Shown here: positions 44,301 to 54,137 of the stretch, piece by piece | Layout: every line of letters begins with the position of its first letter | Numbering within the stretch: the first letter of the stretch is position 1 | NCBI RefSeq assembly: GCF_025947345.1 | Contig: NZ_CP110011.1 | Span: forward strand, 3,782,001-3,846,000 | Length of the DNA: 64,000 nucleotides | Reading direction: 5' to 3' | Source: Flavobacterium sp. N502536 | Lineage (GTDB): Bacteria > Bacteroidota > Bacteroidia > Flavobacteriales > Flavobacteriaceae | Notes under the pieces: generated by a model | Seen by the model: only the letters and a program-made list of their open reading frames with translations | Databases searched by the model: none | Told to the model about the DNA's origin: nothing | Made by a program: the position numbers and the translations under genes

Positions 44301-44895
44301 TTTTGGTGACCAGATTACCTTTACAGTAACCGTTAATAATGTGGGTCAGGGTAATTTTATAAATACAATCGTAAGTGATTTATTGCCTAGTGGATACGAT
44401 TTAGTAAGCGCATCTACAACTGCAGGAACCTTCAATTTGACGACACAACTTTGGACAATTCCAACATTGAATGCAGGTCAAAGTGTAGTACTTACCATTG
44501 TAGCAGAAGTGTTACCGAGTGGTAAATACTTAAGTGTTGCAACTGTTGAGACATCGACTCCGTTAGATGTAGATGCATCGAACAATTCGGCTTCAGTTTC
44601 TGTCGATCCAATTTGTTTGACCGTTTACAATGAGTTTACGCCAAATAATGATGGAGCTAATGATCTTTTCAGAATAGATTGTATCGAAACTTATCCAAAC
44701 AATGAGTTGAAAGTGTATAACAGATACGGTTCATTAGTATATAGTAAACAACATTATGAAAATGATTGGGACGGAACCGCCAATGTTTCCGGAGTTATTA
44801 ATAGAGGAGATATGTTGCCAACAGGTACTTATTTCTACGTAATAGCGATTGGAGACGGAACGGTTAAAAAAGGTTGGTTGTCTATAATGAGATAA
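32326..44895 (+). CDS. giant Ig-repeat surface protein with type B T9SS sorting domain
   Basis: A 4189-residue secreted protein. Order: signal peptide (about 1-32, ending QNFAQ); five copies of a ~155-residue module (about 32-190, 449-604, 855-1012, 1352-1517, 1519-1682), the first three each followed by several Ig-like (Ig_7/CHU_C-associated) units; about 24 Ig-like units of ~80 residues from about 1973 to 3890; a DUF11-type domain (about 3978-4090); and a CHU_C type B sorting domain (about 4096-4189, EFTPNNDGANDLFRI to KKGWLSIMR). Each Ig unit has WY-TGG-TYY marks and two Cys. Export by the type IX system is strongly indicated. The PorP/SprF and OmpA genes follow at once. By analogy with SprB it may be an adhesin; its ligand is unknown. 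Confidence 0.95.
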   Translation: MKKNFTFYDLLVKRRLLGLLFLLLFCNQNFAQTFCRPISHTSSRAGVCLGTTEVLNPTLAYDASTTTFASLTNALGVLCSVQETVKFGQMAKAGDQIVIVYGSNADLLDVGLVANTTIQPSNSVAGTSSTALALNSPLLNVNAISGATTATVKYTLTADADQVKVEIGGLLSVLTNVRIYDVRLQFAQPTIAGGATQSVCVGQSIALSATPAVGTTLAWYSSPTSTTALSNVNTFTTPALTTSTTYYIGVSRSAGCEGDQRFPVTVNVLDPVLPTISSVGTSICSSGATQATTLSVINPVPGTTYSWFSAATGGSALSTGSTYTPTVPTGTTNFYVEASIGVCKTATRTPVTVTSTPVPGVATILTQSVTIVSGQNATLSASTSEPGVTLDWYDVATGGVRLLGDSNTFTTPVLVASKTYYVESRNSAGGCVSATRVPVTVTVIPAALGGCLEANSQQTTQNGLCLLCSSSAQNNSVDGNSATFSSLTLPIGLVNGWIQQTLQFNNPGKAGDIIDVDLALPGGIADLNLLGVVSLATYNGATFNNDRNFINNALVSLQLLSGNKFRATFTAAANFDRIEIRLGGLVSALTTLDIYQATHRYKAPSFTGSTTICGGQTTTLTADIVVGESVKWYDALTGGTLLASTAAYTTPALTVNTTYYVEVTRNGCVNSERNPVVVTVNNPIAPTPVSASPANLCGGATTSISVDSPVVGTVYKWYDASTGGNLVFTGTVFATPNLTTTTTYYVEASIGTCISSGRTPVTVTVNPRPSAPVAVSSHVIVQSGQDATLAVVSSPGINHNWYDAPTGGTLLATNVNSYTPSPALTLSKTFYVESVDLATDCTSSTRTAILVTVISGVNSCLLANSQVTTKGGTTNCLTCSSSGDGNSVDGNSATAATLTIPLGLVTDHIQQDLTFPTTGQTGDIIDVELGIPVGLLDISALSNVSLQSFNSGVPNGDFSTINNLLNVQILSGNRFKASFAAAGTFTSVRVRLSGLATLLSSLEIYEASYRFANAVVTGAAAPICAGQTASLSATAAGGDTFEWYDAPTGGNIVAVNPTAALTTTTTFYLEATRGGTCINTVRQPVTVTVLPLPTATDINITTPLTASCSGGIVLTPTSALAGATFKYYLDGNKTQEATGTISGVTYVKDSGTGALTITGLTALNSPHTYYVSVFNNGICENANGNLKAVVVNFPTGSALTVTPTLAGCAKVNLKDAIVGFDATTTYTFYDSLNNPITDQAASNITANGNYFIQAQANGSDCPSAKEPVAVTINPLPTLTGVTSSVVVPKGTSVALAATSNGTITWYDQQGNVVPSNNTGPLNTVGVFSYTVVASNGTCTTSQTITISVIDPATCDPLLERVYATTQSSDSIITGNVSNGPLAVDGDPSTHSTITTGLGLLGIGTTWQNLQWPTTIVKGTPVTVKIGLENSLIAVAQNISVVGTKRDGSNNPIDIGTLQPITGSLLNLLPGENSFEFTFVPSNTAGLQDYDGIRVQLGSILSVAQNISVYDAYYKKQVTQITCGQGDIEDVFSGVRDLGIGALTATVGVSNPWNIADKDIATYATMFNAVGLLAAAELTTTFRTPSMVGDSLRIVISKPGVVLNLNLLTGFSIQLYSGNIPVGAPIENTSSLLTLKLLSGDTMAMTIVAPQTQPYDKVVITLGGVASVLDQLRVHSIDRVTNTKVIGSDPDNKVTVCPGTAITLVVPPKPCADYEWYDSPTGGNLVASGQTYTLPATLAAGTYKYYIQPIRYGCPALERGEVTVVVRATVPAATITNVTINGGSATIICSETGTVTLDAVLSATPVLTNPVYHWYSFDGTTSQLIPGQVTSKLIVTGLVPGTYTYYVGVSSDELCETAPADRKQVTFTILPSSLVSDISINNASICHDTPVTLTPSSMLTNPVFAWYLDANKTQPIFTGTIGGVDYTLSSTGALTATGLTPAMSPMSYYVAVSSDFTCQNKNGELRLVTVLINDPATPTSTPANQSFCLVDAPTVANLQADQANVVWYLAATGGTALDPTTALTTRSYYGAIRDLNGCESSVRSVTAVTVSDPGTPTLVTAGTQNFCLVNAPTFASVQFNEANIVWYNALTGGTVIPSTTALTNGTYYAVIKDPTTTCESAVRLAVTISVTDPGTPTLVTAGTQNFCLVDAPTFASVQFNEANIVWYTALTGGTVIPSTTALTSGTYYAVIKDPTTTCESAVRLAVTISVTDPGTPTLVTAGTQNFCLVNAPTFASVQFNEANIVWYTALTGGTVIPSTTALTSGTYYAVIKDPTTTCESAVRLAVTISVTDPGTPTLVTAGTQNFCLVNAPTFASVQFNEANIVWYTALTGGTVIPSTTALTSGTYYAVIKDPTTTCESAVRLAVTISVTDPGTPTLVTAGTQNFCLVNAPTFASVQFNEANIVWYTALTGGTVIPSTTALTSGTYYAVIKDPTTTCESAVRLAVTISVTDPGTPTLVTAGTQNFCLVNAPTFASVQFNEANIVWYTALTGGTVIPSTTALTSGTYYAVIKDPTTTCESAVRLAVTISVTDPGTPTLVTAGTQNFCLVNAPTFASVQFNEANIVWYTALTGGTVIPSTTALTSGTYYAVIKDPTTTCESAVRLAVTISVTDPGTPTLVTAGTQNFCLVNAPTFASVQFNEANIVWYTALTGGTVIPSTTALTSGTYYAVIKDPTTTCESAVRLAVTISVTDPGTPTLVTAGTQNFCLVNAPTFASVQFNEANIVWYTALTGGTVIPSTTALTSGTYYAVIKDPTTTCESAVRLAVTISVTDPGTPTLVTAGTQNFCLVNAPTFASVQFNEANIVWYTALTGGTVIPSTTALTSGTYYAVIKDPTTTCESAVRLAVTISVTDPGTPTLVTAGTQNFCLVNAPTFASVQFNEANIVWYTALTGGTVIPSTTALTSGTYYAVIKDPTTTCESAVRLAVTISVTDPGTPTLVTAGTQNFCLVNAPTFASVQFNEANIVWYTALTGGTVIPSTTALTSGTYYAVIKDPTTTCESAVRLAVTISVTDPGTPVITNTTQSFCLINAPTFASIDVSPAVAANIVWYTALTGGILIPSTTALSTGTYYAAIKDPITNCESAVRLAVNITVTDPEAPIITNTTQNFCLVNAPTFASIDVSPSVAANIVWYTALTGGTVIPSTTALTTGTYYAAEKDPVSGCESTARLAINISVTDPGTPTLVTAGTQNFCLVNAPTFASVQFNQANIVWYTALTGGTVIPSTTALTSGTYYAVIKDPTTTCESAVRLAVTINVADPGTPTLVTAGTQNFCLVNAPTFASVQFNEANIVWYTALTGGTVIPSTTALTSGTYYAVIKDPVSGCESAVRLAVTISVTDPGTPTLVTEDTQNFCAVDAPTFASVQFNQANIVWYTALTGGTVIPSTTALTSGTYYAVIKDPVTGCESATRLAVTINVIDPGTPTLVTTGTQNFCAVNAPTFASIQTNQSNIVWYTALTGGTLIPSTTVLTSGTYYAAIKDPVSGCESKVRLAVTINVSDPGTPTLVTAGTQNFCAVNAPTFASIQTNQSNIVWYTALTGGTVIPSTTALTSGTYYAVIKDPVAGCESATRLAVTINVTDPATPTTTAATQVFCSGNNPTVADIQVNGSNIVWYTSATGGTAVAATTALVNGDYYAVIKDPASGCESSIRLKVTVTVGTSNNPTTTASSQNFCSTSAPTFASIQVNESNVAWFSSATGGTAIPLTTALTSGTYYGEITDPATGCKSATRLQVSVTIVNPMPTPTTTSAVQNFCSVSAAKVSDIQVNEPNVIWYSTATGGTPIPSTTALVSGNYYGVIASGSGCENPVRLLVTVNVNTPGTVTTPRTTQVFCLSSNPTIQNIVVNEPNVVWYASATGGTPLPANTPLTATTYYAGTLNNVTNGCDKAARLGVTVAFDNDALVPITSTDDTPCVFQGVTYSIANGKSNYVWSVTNGTITSGGGVNDGSVTISWSDIGPGRVVVEYINTCDERTTKSLNVVVATCSDLTITNTVSNSTPNFGDQITFTVTVNNVGQGNFINTIVSDLLPSGYDLVSASTTAGTFNLTTQLWTIPTLNAGQSVVLTIVAEVLPSGKYLSVATVETSTPLDVDASNNSASVSVDPICLTVYNEFTPNNDGANDLFRIDCIETYPNNELKVYNRYGSLVYSKQHYENDWDGTANVSGVINRGDMLPTGTYFYVIAIGDGTVKKGWLSIMR
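38476..43047 (+). repeat. tandem array of 19 Ig-coding units, 240 bp each
   Basis: Units begin gatccgggtacacca at 38476 and every 240 bp to 41116 (12 nearly identical copies). Two 246-bp variants follow at 41356 and 41602, then five 240-bp units from 41848 that diverge progressively. Codes for residues about 2051-3574. The segment 39883-40277 is identical to 40363-40757 by direct reading, so the array grew in 480-bp (two-unit) steps. More diverged units flank it on both sides (from about 38242, and to about 43990). Confidence 0.97.
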
Positions 44896-44941
44896 GCAGC
44901 TGTATTAATCATCTAATAAATTAAACTTAATAAGTATCGTT

Positions 44942-45874
44942 ATGAAACTATATATAAAATCATTAGAAACGTATTTTATTTTAATATGTTCTTTTATCAC
45001 AGTTTGCGTCAGTGCCCAACAGGACCCGGAGTACACGCAATACATGTACAATACGATGTCAGTAAACCCGGCTTATGCCGGGTCTACAGGAACCTTAGAA
45101 GCAACACTTTTGCACCGTTCGCAATGGGTTGGAATAGATGGAGCACCAGAAACACAATCGTTTTCTGCCCATTCACCGCTTCTAAACGAAATGATTGGTT
45201 TAGGATTAAGTGTCGTTAACGACAAAATTGGTCCCTCAAACGAATTGTATATTGACGGAAACTTCTCTTATTCAATTCCTTTAGGATATGAAAAAAGACT
45301 GGCTTTTGGTTTAAAAGCAGGGATGAGAATGTTAGACGTAGATTGGTCTAAAGGAAGATTCTACAACAGCAATGATGTATTGCTGAATCAGAATATTAAC
45401 AATCAGATGAAACTGGCTGTAGGAGCAGGGGTTTACTATTATACCGACAAATGGTATGTGGGTCTTTCCGTTCCAAGTTTTATTCAAAGTGATTATTACG
45501 ATGATATTCAGGAATCAATATCTTACGATCGTCTGCATTATTACTTAATGGGAGGTTATGTTTTTGATCTGAATCCAAACTTAAAATTTAAACCGGCATT
45601 TTTAGTAAAGGCAGTGAGTGGAGCACCACTTACTGCCGATATTTCGGCGAACTTTATGATTGCAGAAAAATTTGTAATCGGTGCATCTTATCGAACAGAT
45701 GATTCGTTAAGCGCCTTGGCAGGTTTTCAGATCTCCAGAAGTTTTTACATCGGATATGCTTTTGATTATACCGTAAGTGACCTGAACAAATACAACGATG
45801 GATCTCATGAGATCATTCTGCGTTATCAGTTTACTAAAAAACAAAGTAAAATCAAATCACCTCGATTCTTCTAA
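44942..45874 (+). CDS. PorP/SprF family type IX secretion membrane protein
   Basis: A 310-residue outer-membrane beta-barrel of the PorP/SprF family. Signal peptide ends VSAQQ (about residue 26). The diagnostic N-terminus DPEYTQYMYNTMSVNPAYAG follows at once, with HRSQWVGIDGAPETQSFSAH and many amphipathic strands after. SprF-type proteins are needed for export of the cognate type B substrate encoded next to them, as with SprB and SprF in F. johnsoniae. It starts 46 bp after the giant gene, so it is its probable partner. Confidence 0.95.
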   Translation: MKLYIKSLETYFILICSFITVCVSAQQDPEYTQYMYNTMSVNPAYAGSTGTLEATLLHRSQWVGIDGAPETQSFSAHSPLLNEMIGLGLSVVNDKIGPSNELYIDGNFSYSIPLGYEKRLAFGLKAGMRMLDVDWSKGRFYNSNDVLLNQNINNQMKLAVGAGVYYYTDKWYVGLSVPSFIQSDYYDDIQESISYDRLHYYLMGGYVFDLNPNLKFKPAFLVKAVSGAPLTADISANFMIAEKFVIGASYRTDDSLSALAGFQISRSFYIGYAFDYTVSDLNKYNDGSHEIILRYQFTKKQSKIKSPRFF

Positions 45875-45886
45875 AACAGAAACCCT

Positions 45887-47824
45887 ATGAAAAAACTATA
45901 TATCCTCAGTTTGCTCTTGAGCATTACGTTTAGTTTTGCACAAAAGACCAATTTAAAAAAGGCCGATGCATTGTTTAGGAATTATTCCTATTTGGATGCA
46001 TCAAAGGCCTATGAAGAATGTTTGCAGAATATTGAGAATCCATCAGCGCAGACCATTAAAAATGCTGCCGATTCGTATTACTTTATTTCCGATGCAAGAA
46101 ATGCCCTCAGATGGTATAGAAGATTGTATCAGGTACAGGGTAATAACTTAACCGACATTTATTACCTGCGCTACATTCAGTCTATGAAAGCCGTTATGGA
46201 TTATGAGGAAGCCGATAAAATCACCAAAGAATATCTCAATAAAAAAGGAGATCAAAAAGAGATCAATCGGTATGTTGCTCAGAAAAAATACATAGACAGC
46301 CTTGCCAAAACAAAGTCACTTTATGAAGTTAGAAATTTAGACATCAACACCAGTAAGTCTGATTTTGGCGCTACTTTTTTTCAGGACCGAATTGTATTTT
46401 CATCGGCAAGAGACACCACAAAATTTGCGGATAAACTCTACAATTGGAACAATCAGCCTTTTTTGAATTTGTATGTCGCCGAGAGAAACCCTGCCGACGG
46501 GAGCCTGTTCAATGACAAATTGTTTATGCCAAACGTCATGACTAAATATCATGAAGCCACGGCCTCTTTTGATGCCAGCGGAAAAACAATTTACTATTCT
46601 ACCAATATTGTTAAGAAAAACAGATTGGTAGTAGACCAGGACAGAATCAATAACTTTCAGATTCTAAAAGGATCTATAATCAATGAAAAAGTTGAAAACC
46701 CGCAGAAAATTTTCTTTGACAGTGACGATTATTCCGTTGGGCATCCTAGTTTAAGCGATGACGGCAGCATGCTTTTCTTTGCTTCAGATATGCCGGGAGG
46801 TTATGGTGAAACCGATTTGTATGTGGTACAAATCGCTAAAGACGGAACCATGAATTCTCCAAAGAATTTAGGACCAAAAATCAATACCATAGGAAATGAT
46901 CTTTTTCCATTTTTTCGAAACGGAGTATTGTATTTCTCTTCTGACGGACATTATGGTTTAGGCGATTTGGATGTATACGAAAGCAAACTTTTGTCGGATG
47001 GAAGTTTTTCAACCCCACAAAATTTGGGAACTCCGGTAAACAGTAACAAAGACGATTTTACTTTTATAATTGATAAGGCCGGAAGTTATGGGTATGTGTC
47101 TTCAAACAGAGCCGGAGGAAAAGGCGACGATGACATTTATTCGTTTACAAAAGGACAACCGGTTTGCAATCAGAACATTTCGGGTAAAGCAATCGATCAT
47201 AAAACAAAAGCATTGCTGTCAGATGTTACTATAGTGGCTTACGACCCTTACAATGCGGTTCTGGCGGAAACAAAAACTAATTTCGATGGAAAGTATGCAA
47301 TCACAGTTCCTTGCAACAAAACAGTACGTTTGCAGGCTTCAAAATTTAATTACAGTGACGACGAAAAAACAGTCGCAACCACCAAAGTAAACGAAGCCGA
47401 AATTACCAATGTTGACTTTGAATTGAGTAATTACGATGATCTCGTAGTAAAGAAAGCAGGAGTTGAAAAGGTAGATGTCAATCCGATCTATTTTGACTAT
47501 GACAAATACGACATTACACCTCTGGCAGCCGCCGAACTGGAGAAAGTAGTTTTCATCATGCGAAAATTTCCTAAAATCCGAATCAAAATTGAGTCACACA
47601 CAGACTCCAGAGGTAAAGATGCGTATAATTTGAAACTCTCTGACAACAGAGCCAAATCAACTCGGGATTACATTCTTTCTCAGGGAATTGATGCTTCAAG
47701 AATTGAAAGTGCTATCGGTTACGGAGAGACCCGTTTAGTCAACAAATGTAAAAATGGTGTAAAATGTACCGAAGCAGAACATTTGTTAAACAGACGCTCA
47801 GACTTTATTATAATCCAGAAATAA
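45887..47824 (+). CDS. PorE-like OmpA family protein (TPR, PD40 propeller, CRD, OmpA)
   Basis: A 645-residue envelope protein with a type I signal peptide (ending FSFAQ, about 19); no lipobox Cys. Domains in order: helical TPR part (20-140), a beta-propeller of PD40-type blades (about 150-420; VGHPSLSDDGSMLFFASDMP, DVYESKLLSDG), a carboxypeptidase-regulatory-like domain (about 425-515), and a C-terminal OmpA domain (about 530-645) with the peptidoglycan-contacting Asp and Arg in HTDSRGKDAYNLKLSDNRAKS. The same order is described for the T9SS anchor PorE, but PorE is a lipoprotein. It starts 12 bp after the SprF-like gene, so the three are one operon. Confidence 0.93.
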   Translation: MKKLYILSLLLSITFSFAQKTNLKKADALFRNYSYLDASKAYEECLQNIENPSAQTIKNAADSYYFISDARNALRWYRRLYQVQGNNLTDIYYLRYIQSMKAVMDYEEADKITKEYLNKKGDQKEINRYVAQKKYIDSLAKTKSLYEVRNLDINTSKSDFGATFFQDRIVFSSARDTTKFADKLYNWNNQPFLNLYVAERNPADGSLFNDKLFMPNVMTKYHEATASFDASGKTIYYSTNIVKKNRLVVDQDRINNFQILKGSIINEKVENPQKIFFDSDDYSVGHPSLSDDGSMLFFASDMPGGYGETDLYVVQIAKDGTMNSPKNLGPKINTIGNDLFPFFRNGVLYFSSDGHYGLGDLDVYESKLLSDGSFSTPQNLGTPVNSNKDDFTFIIDKAGSYGYVSSNRAGGKGDDDIYSFTKGQPVCNQNISGKAIDHKTKALLSDVTIVAYDPYNAVLAETKTNFDGKYAITVPCNKTVRLQASKFNYSDDEKTVATTKVNEAEITNVDFELSNYDDLVVKKAGVEKVDVNPIYFDYDKYDITPLAAAELEKVVFIMRKFPKIRIKIESHTDSRGKDAYNLKLSDNRAKSTRDYILSQGIDASRIESAIGYGETRLVNKCKNGVKCTEAEHLLNRRSDFIIIQK

Positions 47825-47933
47825 CGCTCCATTTCTATTTTGATACCATGCTTATTAAGATACAAATGGAACAGAAAGAGACCATTTGGAAGTTGGTTTT
47901 TATTAATTCTTTTTACGAAGAATGGGCAGGAAG

Positions 47934-47968
47934 AAAATCAAGTTGCATTCTTTTGCAACTTGATTTTT
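47934..47968 (+). terminator. rho-independent terminator of the giant-SprF-OmpA operon
   Basis: A perfect 14-bp stem (47934-47947 with 47954-47967; aaaatcaagttgca/tgcaacttgatttt), a 6-nt loop and a T-run, 110 bp after the stop of the OmpA gene. Confidence 0.9.
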
Positions 47969-48016
47969 GATTTTGTAAAACTTTTGTTTTTTACTGTTTT
48001 TGAACAAAAATAATCC

Positions 48017-48024
48017 TAATTTTG
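48017..48024 (+). promoter_or_regulatory. -7 element for ligA
   Basis: TAATTTTG matches the -7 consensus, 46 nt before the ligA ATG. A TTTG at 47999-48002 is only 14 bp upstream, short of the usual 19. Confidence 0.5.
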
Positions 48025-48063
48025 AGACACAGTTATTCAAAATCACAACCTCCAGTATATTAA

Positions 48064-50744
<2,681 letters not shown>

Positions 50745-50755
<11 letters not shown>

Positions 50756-51656
50756 TCGATCTTCCTTGATTCGTGTGTGCCTTGTCTTTATCGAAGTAAA
50801 AATCGATTCTTCCTAAATTAATTCCGTAACAACCTACCTGATTTACCAAAACCTCTTGTCCTGCTTTGTTTTTAACAACAGTTGGTTTGTCTAAGAAAGT
50901 ATGCGTGTGACCTCCAATAATCAAATCAATGTCCTGCGTTTGTGCTGCTAATTTCAGGTCACAAATTTTAGATTCATCGTCTTTGTACTTGTATCCAAGG
51001 TGCGAAAGGCAAACCACTAAATCACATTTTTCTTCTTTCTTTAATAACTGCGTCATATCCTGCGCAATTTCTACCGGATTGTTGTAAATCGTTTCTTTGT
51101 ACATCTGTTTGTCAACTAAACCGGCAAGCTCAATTCCCAAACCAAAAACACCTACTTTAATTCCGTTTTTATGAAAGATCTTATACGGTTTAACAAGACC
51201 GTTCATCACGGTGTTTTTAAAATCGTAGTTCGAACAGATAAAATCAAAACTGGCGTGAGGCATTTGCGCATGTAATCCGTCAAGACCATTGTCGAAATCG
51301 TGATTTCCAATAGTCGATGCATCATACTTCATCATACTCATCAGTTTAAATTCCAATTCCCCTCCGTAATAATTAAAATAAGGAGTTCCCTGAAAAATAT
51401 CACCTGCATCCAGTAAAAGTACATTTGGATTTTCTTTACGGATCGTTTCTATAAGCGCTGCTCTGCGTGACACACCGCCTTTATTTGGATTACGCGGATC
51501 ATCAGCCGGAAATGGATCAATGTGGCTGTGAACGTCGTTAGTATGTAGAATGGTTAAGTGTTTAATATCGTTGGTTTCAAAACTGCTTAACGACAAACCT
51601 AAGCTTAATAAGGCAGTACTTGCAGCTGTTTTTTCGATAAATTCTCTTCTTTTCAT
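50745..51656 (-). CDS. 5'-nucleotidase catalytic (metallophosphatase) half, Tat-exported
   Basis: A 303-residue calcineurin-type phosphoesterase equal to the N-terminal domain of UshA-like 5'-nucleotidases. Metal-site motifs are complete: TNDVHSHIDPFP, LLDAGDIFQG, TIGNHDFDNG, CLSHLG and IGGHTHTF. The N-terminus MKRREFIEKTAASTALLSLG has a twin-arginine-like pair and hydrophobic stretch, suggesting Tat export. The usual C-terminal substrate-binding domain is absent and is encoded by the separate upstream gene 51764-52543. The two genes (107 bp apart, same strand) probably form one functional periplasmic nucleotidase. Confidence 0.92.
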
Positions 51657-51763
51657 TTTGTATTTTTTTTACGAAAACTGTAATGTAATTGTTTGACTTT
51701 TTTGTCACGAATGGAGACGAATTGGAATTCGTACAGATTCATGAAATTCGCGGCTATCTTTAT

Positions 51764-52543
51764 TTACTCTTCTGTAATTCGGATGTCTTTTGCCACCGGA
51801 ATCGTATCTACTTGCTTGAAATAATCGATTAGCACGTCTCTAAGTTTGTAATTCAGATCGTATTTCTGAACGCTTTTTGCGAAAAAAGCCATGCTGTCTC
51901 CGCCGTTCGCTAAATAGTCATTTGTAGCTACGTAATAAATTTTATTAAGATCAAGAGGTTTTCCCTGAATCATAATGTTTTTTGCGGTTTTGTCTTTTGC
52001 AATTGTAAAAGTCATACCCGATAAAGGCTGCGCTTTTTGTGCTTTGATAATATAAGCAGTCATGTCTAAAATCTGTTCTCCTTTTAAAGCCATCACCACC
52101 ATACTGTTTTCAAAAGGCATAATTTCAAATGCTGTTCTGTTGGTTACATTTCCTTTAGGCAATATGGCTCTGATACCACCATGATTTAACAAACACAAAT
52201 CGATGTTTTTGTTCTCGCGGGCTTTAAAAACCAGGTTTCCTCTTTCCACACAAACATCAGCCATTAAGTTTCCAATGCTGGTTTGCCATTTTCCGGTGCT
52301 TTTGTCAAGAGTTTCCGGGCAATACGCCAAAACATTGTCCAAATCCTTGTTAATGTGATCGCGGTAAGGCTTAATAAAGTTTTCAATTGCAGGGGTTTCA
52401 GTTCCTTTTTCGGTGATCGGAAGCTGCTTTCCTTCGATTTTTGTTAGATTATAATTTTTCTGACTGCAGGAAAATATAAAAAAAAGTGTTAAGAATATAA
52501 CAAAAAGTTTCAAAACTCCGTTATACTTTTTTAGTTTTACCAT
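51764..52543 (-). CDS. 5'-nucleotidase C-terminal domain lipoprotein
   Basis: A 259-residue lipoprotein (signal peptide ending FIFSC, Cys 26). The mature part is a lone 5_nucleotid_C domain: NLMADVCVERGNLVFKARENK, LLNHGGIRAILPKGNVT, FEIMPFENSMVVMALKGEQIL, GMTFTIAKD and YYVATNDYLANGGDSMAFF. In fused enzymes this domain binds the base of the nucleotide. Here it is first in a pair with the metallophosphatase-only gene, so domain order is reversed relative to fused enzymes. Divergent from the DUF6913 gene. Confidence 0.93.
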   Translation of the reverse strand: MVKLKKYNGVLKLFVIFLTLFFIFSCSQKNYNLTKIEGKQLPITEKGTETPAIENFIKPYRDHINKDLDNVLAYCPETLDKSTGKWQTSIGNLMADVCVERGNLVFKARENKNIDLCLLNHGGIRAILPKGNVTNRTAFEIMPFENSMVVMALKGEQILDMTAYIIKAQKAQPLSGMTFTIAKDKTAKNIMIQGKPLDLNKIYYVATNDYLANGGDSMAFFAKSVQKYDLNYKLRDVLIDYFKQVDTIPVAKDIRITEE

Positions 52544-52590
52544 CTTAAATGCGACTTAAATAATTAATTTTGTAATCTGGTAAAAGTACT

Positions 52591-53103
52591 ATGTTTTTAA
52601 ATTATATAAAGGAATTTTTTGTAAAAAAATCATTAAAAAATAACTTGAATAATGTCAAAAACGAAGTGTTTACAAGTAATGTGCAAACAATTGGTTTACT
52701 GATTGATGAAAGTGAATTTCAGCATTCAGAAGACCTGGTAAAGGAGTTGATTTCGAAAGGAATCAAGGCCGAGAACATAAAAATTGTAGCGTACAACAGT
52801 AAATTTAGCGAGAAAAAAACGTATTCAAGACCTACTTTTGGTAGAAAACACATCAATTGGAACGGGGAGATTACAGCAGCTTTCTTAAATGAATTTACAA
52901 CAACAGAATTTGATCTTCTGATCAGTTATTATGATATCGAAACAGCCATTTTGATGATGATAACGGCCAGATCAAAAGCAAAATTTAAAGTAGGATTCGC
53001 ATCAGTAGATAAAAATTTAAATCGATGGATGATTGATACTGCTATAGAGAATCACAAACTTTTCGTGCACGAATTGTTTCGATATTTAAAGAGTATAAAA
53101 TAA
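52591..53103 (+). CDS. DUF6913 protein
   Basis: A 170-residue protein without signal peptide: a basic N-terminal helix (YIKEFFVKKSLKNNLNNVK), then a Rossmann-like alternation (VQTIGLLIDESEFQHSEDLV, NIKIVAYNSKF) and FDLLISYYDIETAILMMITARSKAKFKVGF. This family lies next to dapA in many Flavobacteriia and has no assigned function. It starts 48 bp from the divergent nucleotidase gene, with TAATTTTG at 52565-52572 as a -7 element, and ends 16 bp before dapA, so they are co-transcribed. Confidence 0.87.
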   Translation: MFLNYIKEFFVKKSLKNNLNNVKNEVFTSNVQTIGLLIDESEFQHSEDLVKELISKGIKAENIKIVAYNSKFSEKKTYSRPTFGRKHINWNGEITAAFLNEFTTTEFDLLISYYDIETAILMMITARSKAKFKVGFASVDKNLNRWMIDTAIENHKLFVHELFRYLKSIK

Positions 53104-53119
53104 AATTATAAAGTAGAAT

Positions 53120-54001
53120 ATGCAATCATTAATAGGAACTGGTGTTGCGCTTGTAACCCCATTTAAAAAAGACTTATCAGTAGACATCGAAGCTTTACAG
53201 CGTATTGTTAATTTTTCGATTGACGGCGGGGTTGAATATCTTGTGGTCATGGGAACAACAGCTGAAAACGCTACTCTGACAGAGGACGAGAAAGAACTGG
53301 TAATACAAACCGTAATCGATACTAATAAAGGTAGATTGCCTTTGGTACTTGGAGTGGGCGGAAACAATACCATGCAGATCGTAGCTGAATTGAAGACAAG
53401 AGACTTCTCGGCTTTTGAAGCGATACTTTCTGTTTCTCCTTATTATAACAAACCTACGCAGGAAGGAATTTACCAGCACTTTAAAGCGATTGCAGAAGCA
53501 TCTCCGATTCCAGTAATCTTATATAACGTTCCGGGAAGAACTTCCAGCAACATGTTGCCGGCAACGGTAATTCGTCTGGCGAATGATTTTGACAATGTAG
53601 TAGCGATTAAAGAAGCTGCCGGAGATTTGGTACAGGCGATGCAGATCATAAAAAATGCACCAAAAGATTTCCTTGTGATTTCCGGTGATGATATGATTGC
53701 TTTGCCAATTGTTTTGGCAGGTGGAGCAGGAGTAATTTCGGTTATTGGACAAGGTTTTCCAAAAGAATTTACAGAAATGATTCGTTTAGGACTCAATAAA
53801 AAGGTAACTGAAGCGTTTAAAACACAATACCTTTTATCAGATTGTATCGATATGCTTTTTGAACAAGGGAATCCTGCGGGAATCAAACAAGTCTTTCAAG
53901 CCCTTGGTATTGCTGAAAATATCGTACGTTTGCCTTTAGTGGCCGTTGATGATTCGTTAGCAGGCAGATTGAATGAATTTGTAAAAAATAGCATAAAATA
54001 A
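53120..54001 (+). CDS. dapA: 4-hydroxy-tetrahydrodipicolinate synthase
   Basis: A 293-residue class I aldolase condensing pyruvate with aspartate semialdehyde, the committed step to lysine and diaminopimelate. Active-site residues are present: T46-T47 in MGTTAEN, Y110-region [14 protein letters not shown]135 in LYNVPGRTS, and the Schiff-base K164 in [10 protein letters not shown]; also [10 protein letters not shown] and GGAGVISV. Length normal. Downstream of the DUF6913 gene in one transcript; the next gene, bamD, has its own promoter. Confidence 0.98.
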   Translation: MQSLIGTGVALVTPFKKDLSVDIEALQRIVNFSIDGGVEYLVVMGTTAENATLTEDEKELVIQTVIDTNKGRLPLVLGVGGNNTMQIVAELKTRDFSAFEAILSVSPYYNKPTQEGIYQHFKAIAEASPIPVILYNVPGRTSSNMLPATVIRLANDFDNVVAIKEAAGDLVQAMQIIKNAPKDFLVISGDDMIALPIVLAGGAGVISVIGQGFPKEFTEMIRLGLNKKVTEAFKTQYLLSDCIDMLFEQGNPAGIKQVFQALGIAENIVRLPLVAVDDSLAGRLNEFVKNSIK

Positions 54002-54039
54002 GCATGAGATTGTCGGTATTTTATTATACCAAAAAATAT

Positions 54040-54070
54040 TTTGTAATAGCTAAATTAATAACTAAATTTG
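54040..54070 (+). promoter_or_regulatory. promoter of the bamD operon
   Basis: TTTG (54040-54043), exactly 19 bp, then TAAATTTG (54063-54070): a full match to the Bacteroidota vegetative promoter. Predicted start about 60 nt before the bamD ATG. Confidence 0.85.
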
Positions 54071-54137
54071 CCACCGGAACTTCGGTGTGATTTTGCTTTG
54101 GCATAATTGTCTAAGAAATCATAATAAAAGTAAGAAA

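Noticed and set aside
45887..47824. Naming the OmpA protein PorE
   Set aside because: Domain order fits, but the lipobox Cys of PorE is missing, so it is reported only as PorE-like.
47764..47970. Open frame spanning the end of the OmpA gene
   Set aside because: It overlaps the OmpA domain in another frame and runs into the terminator hairpin.
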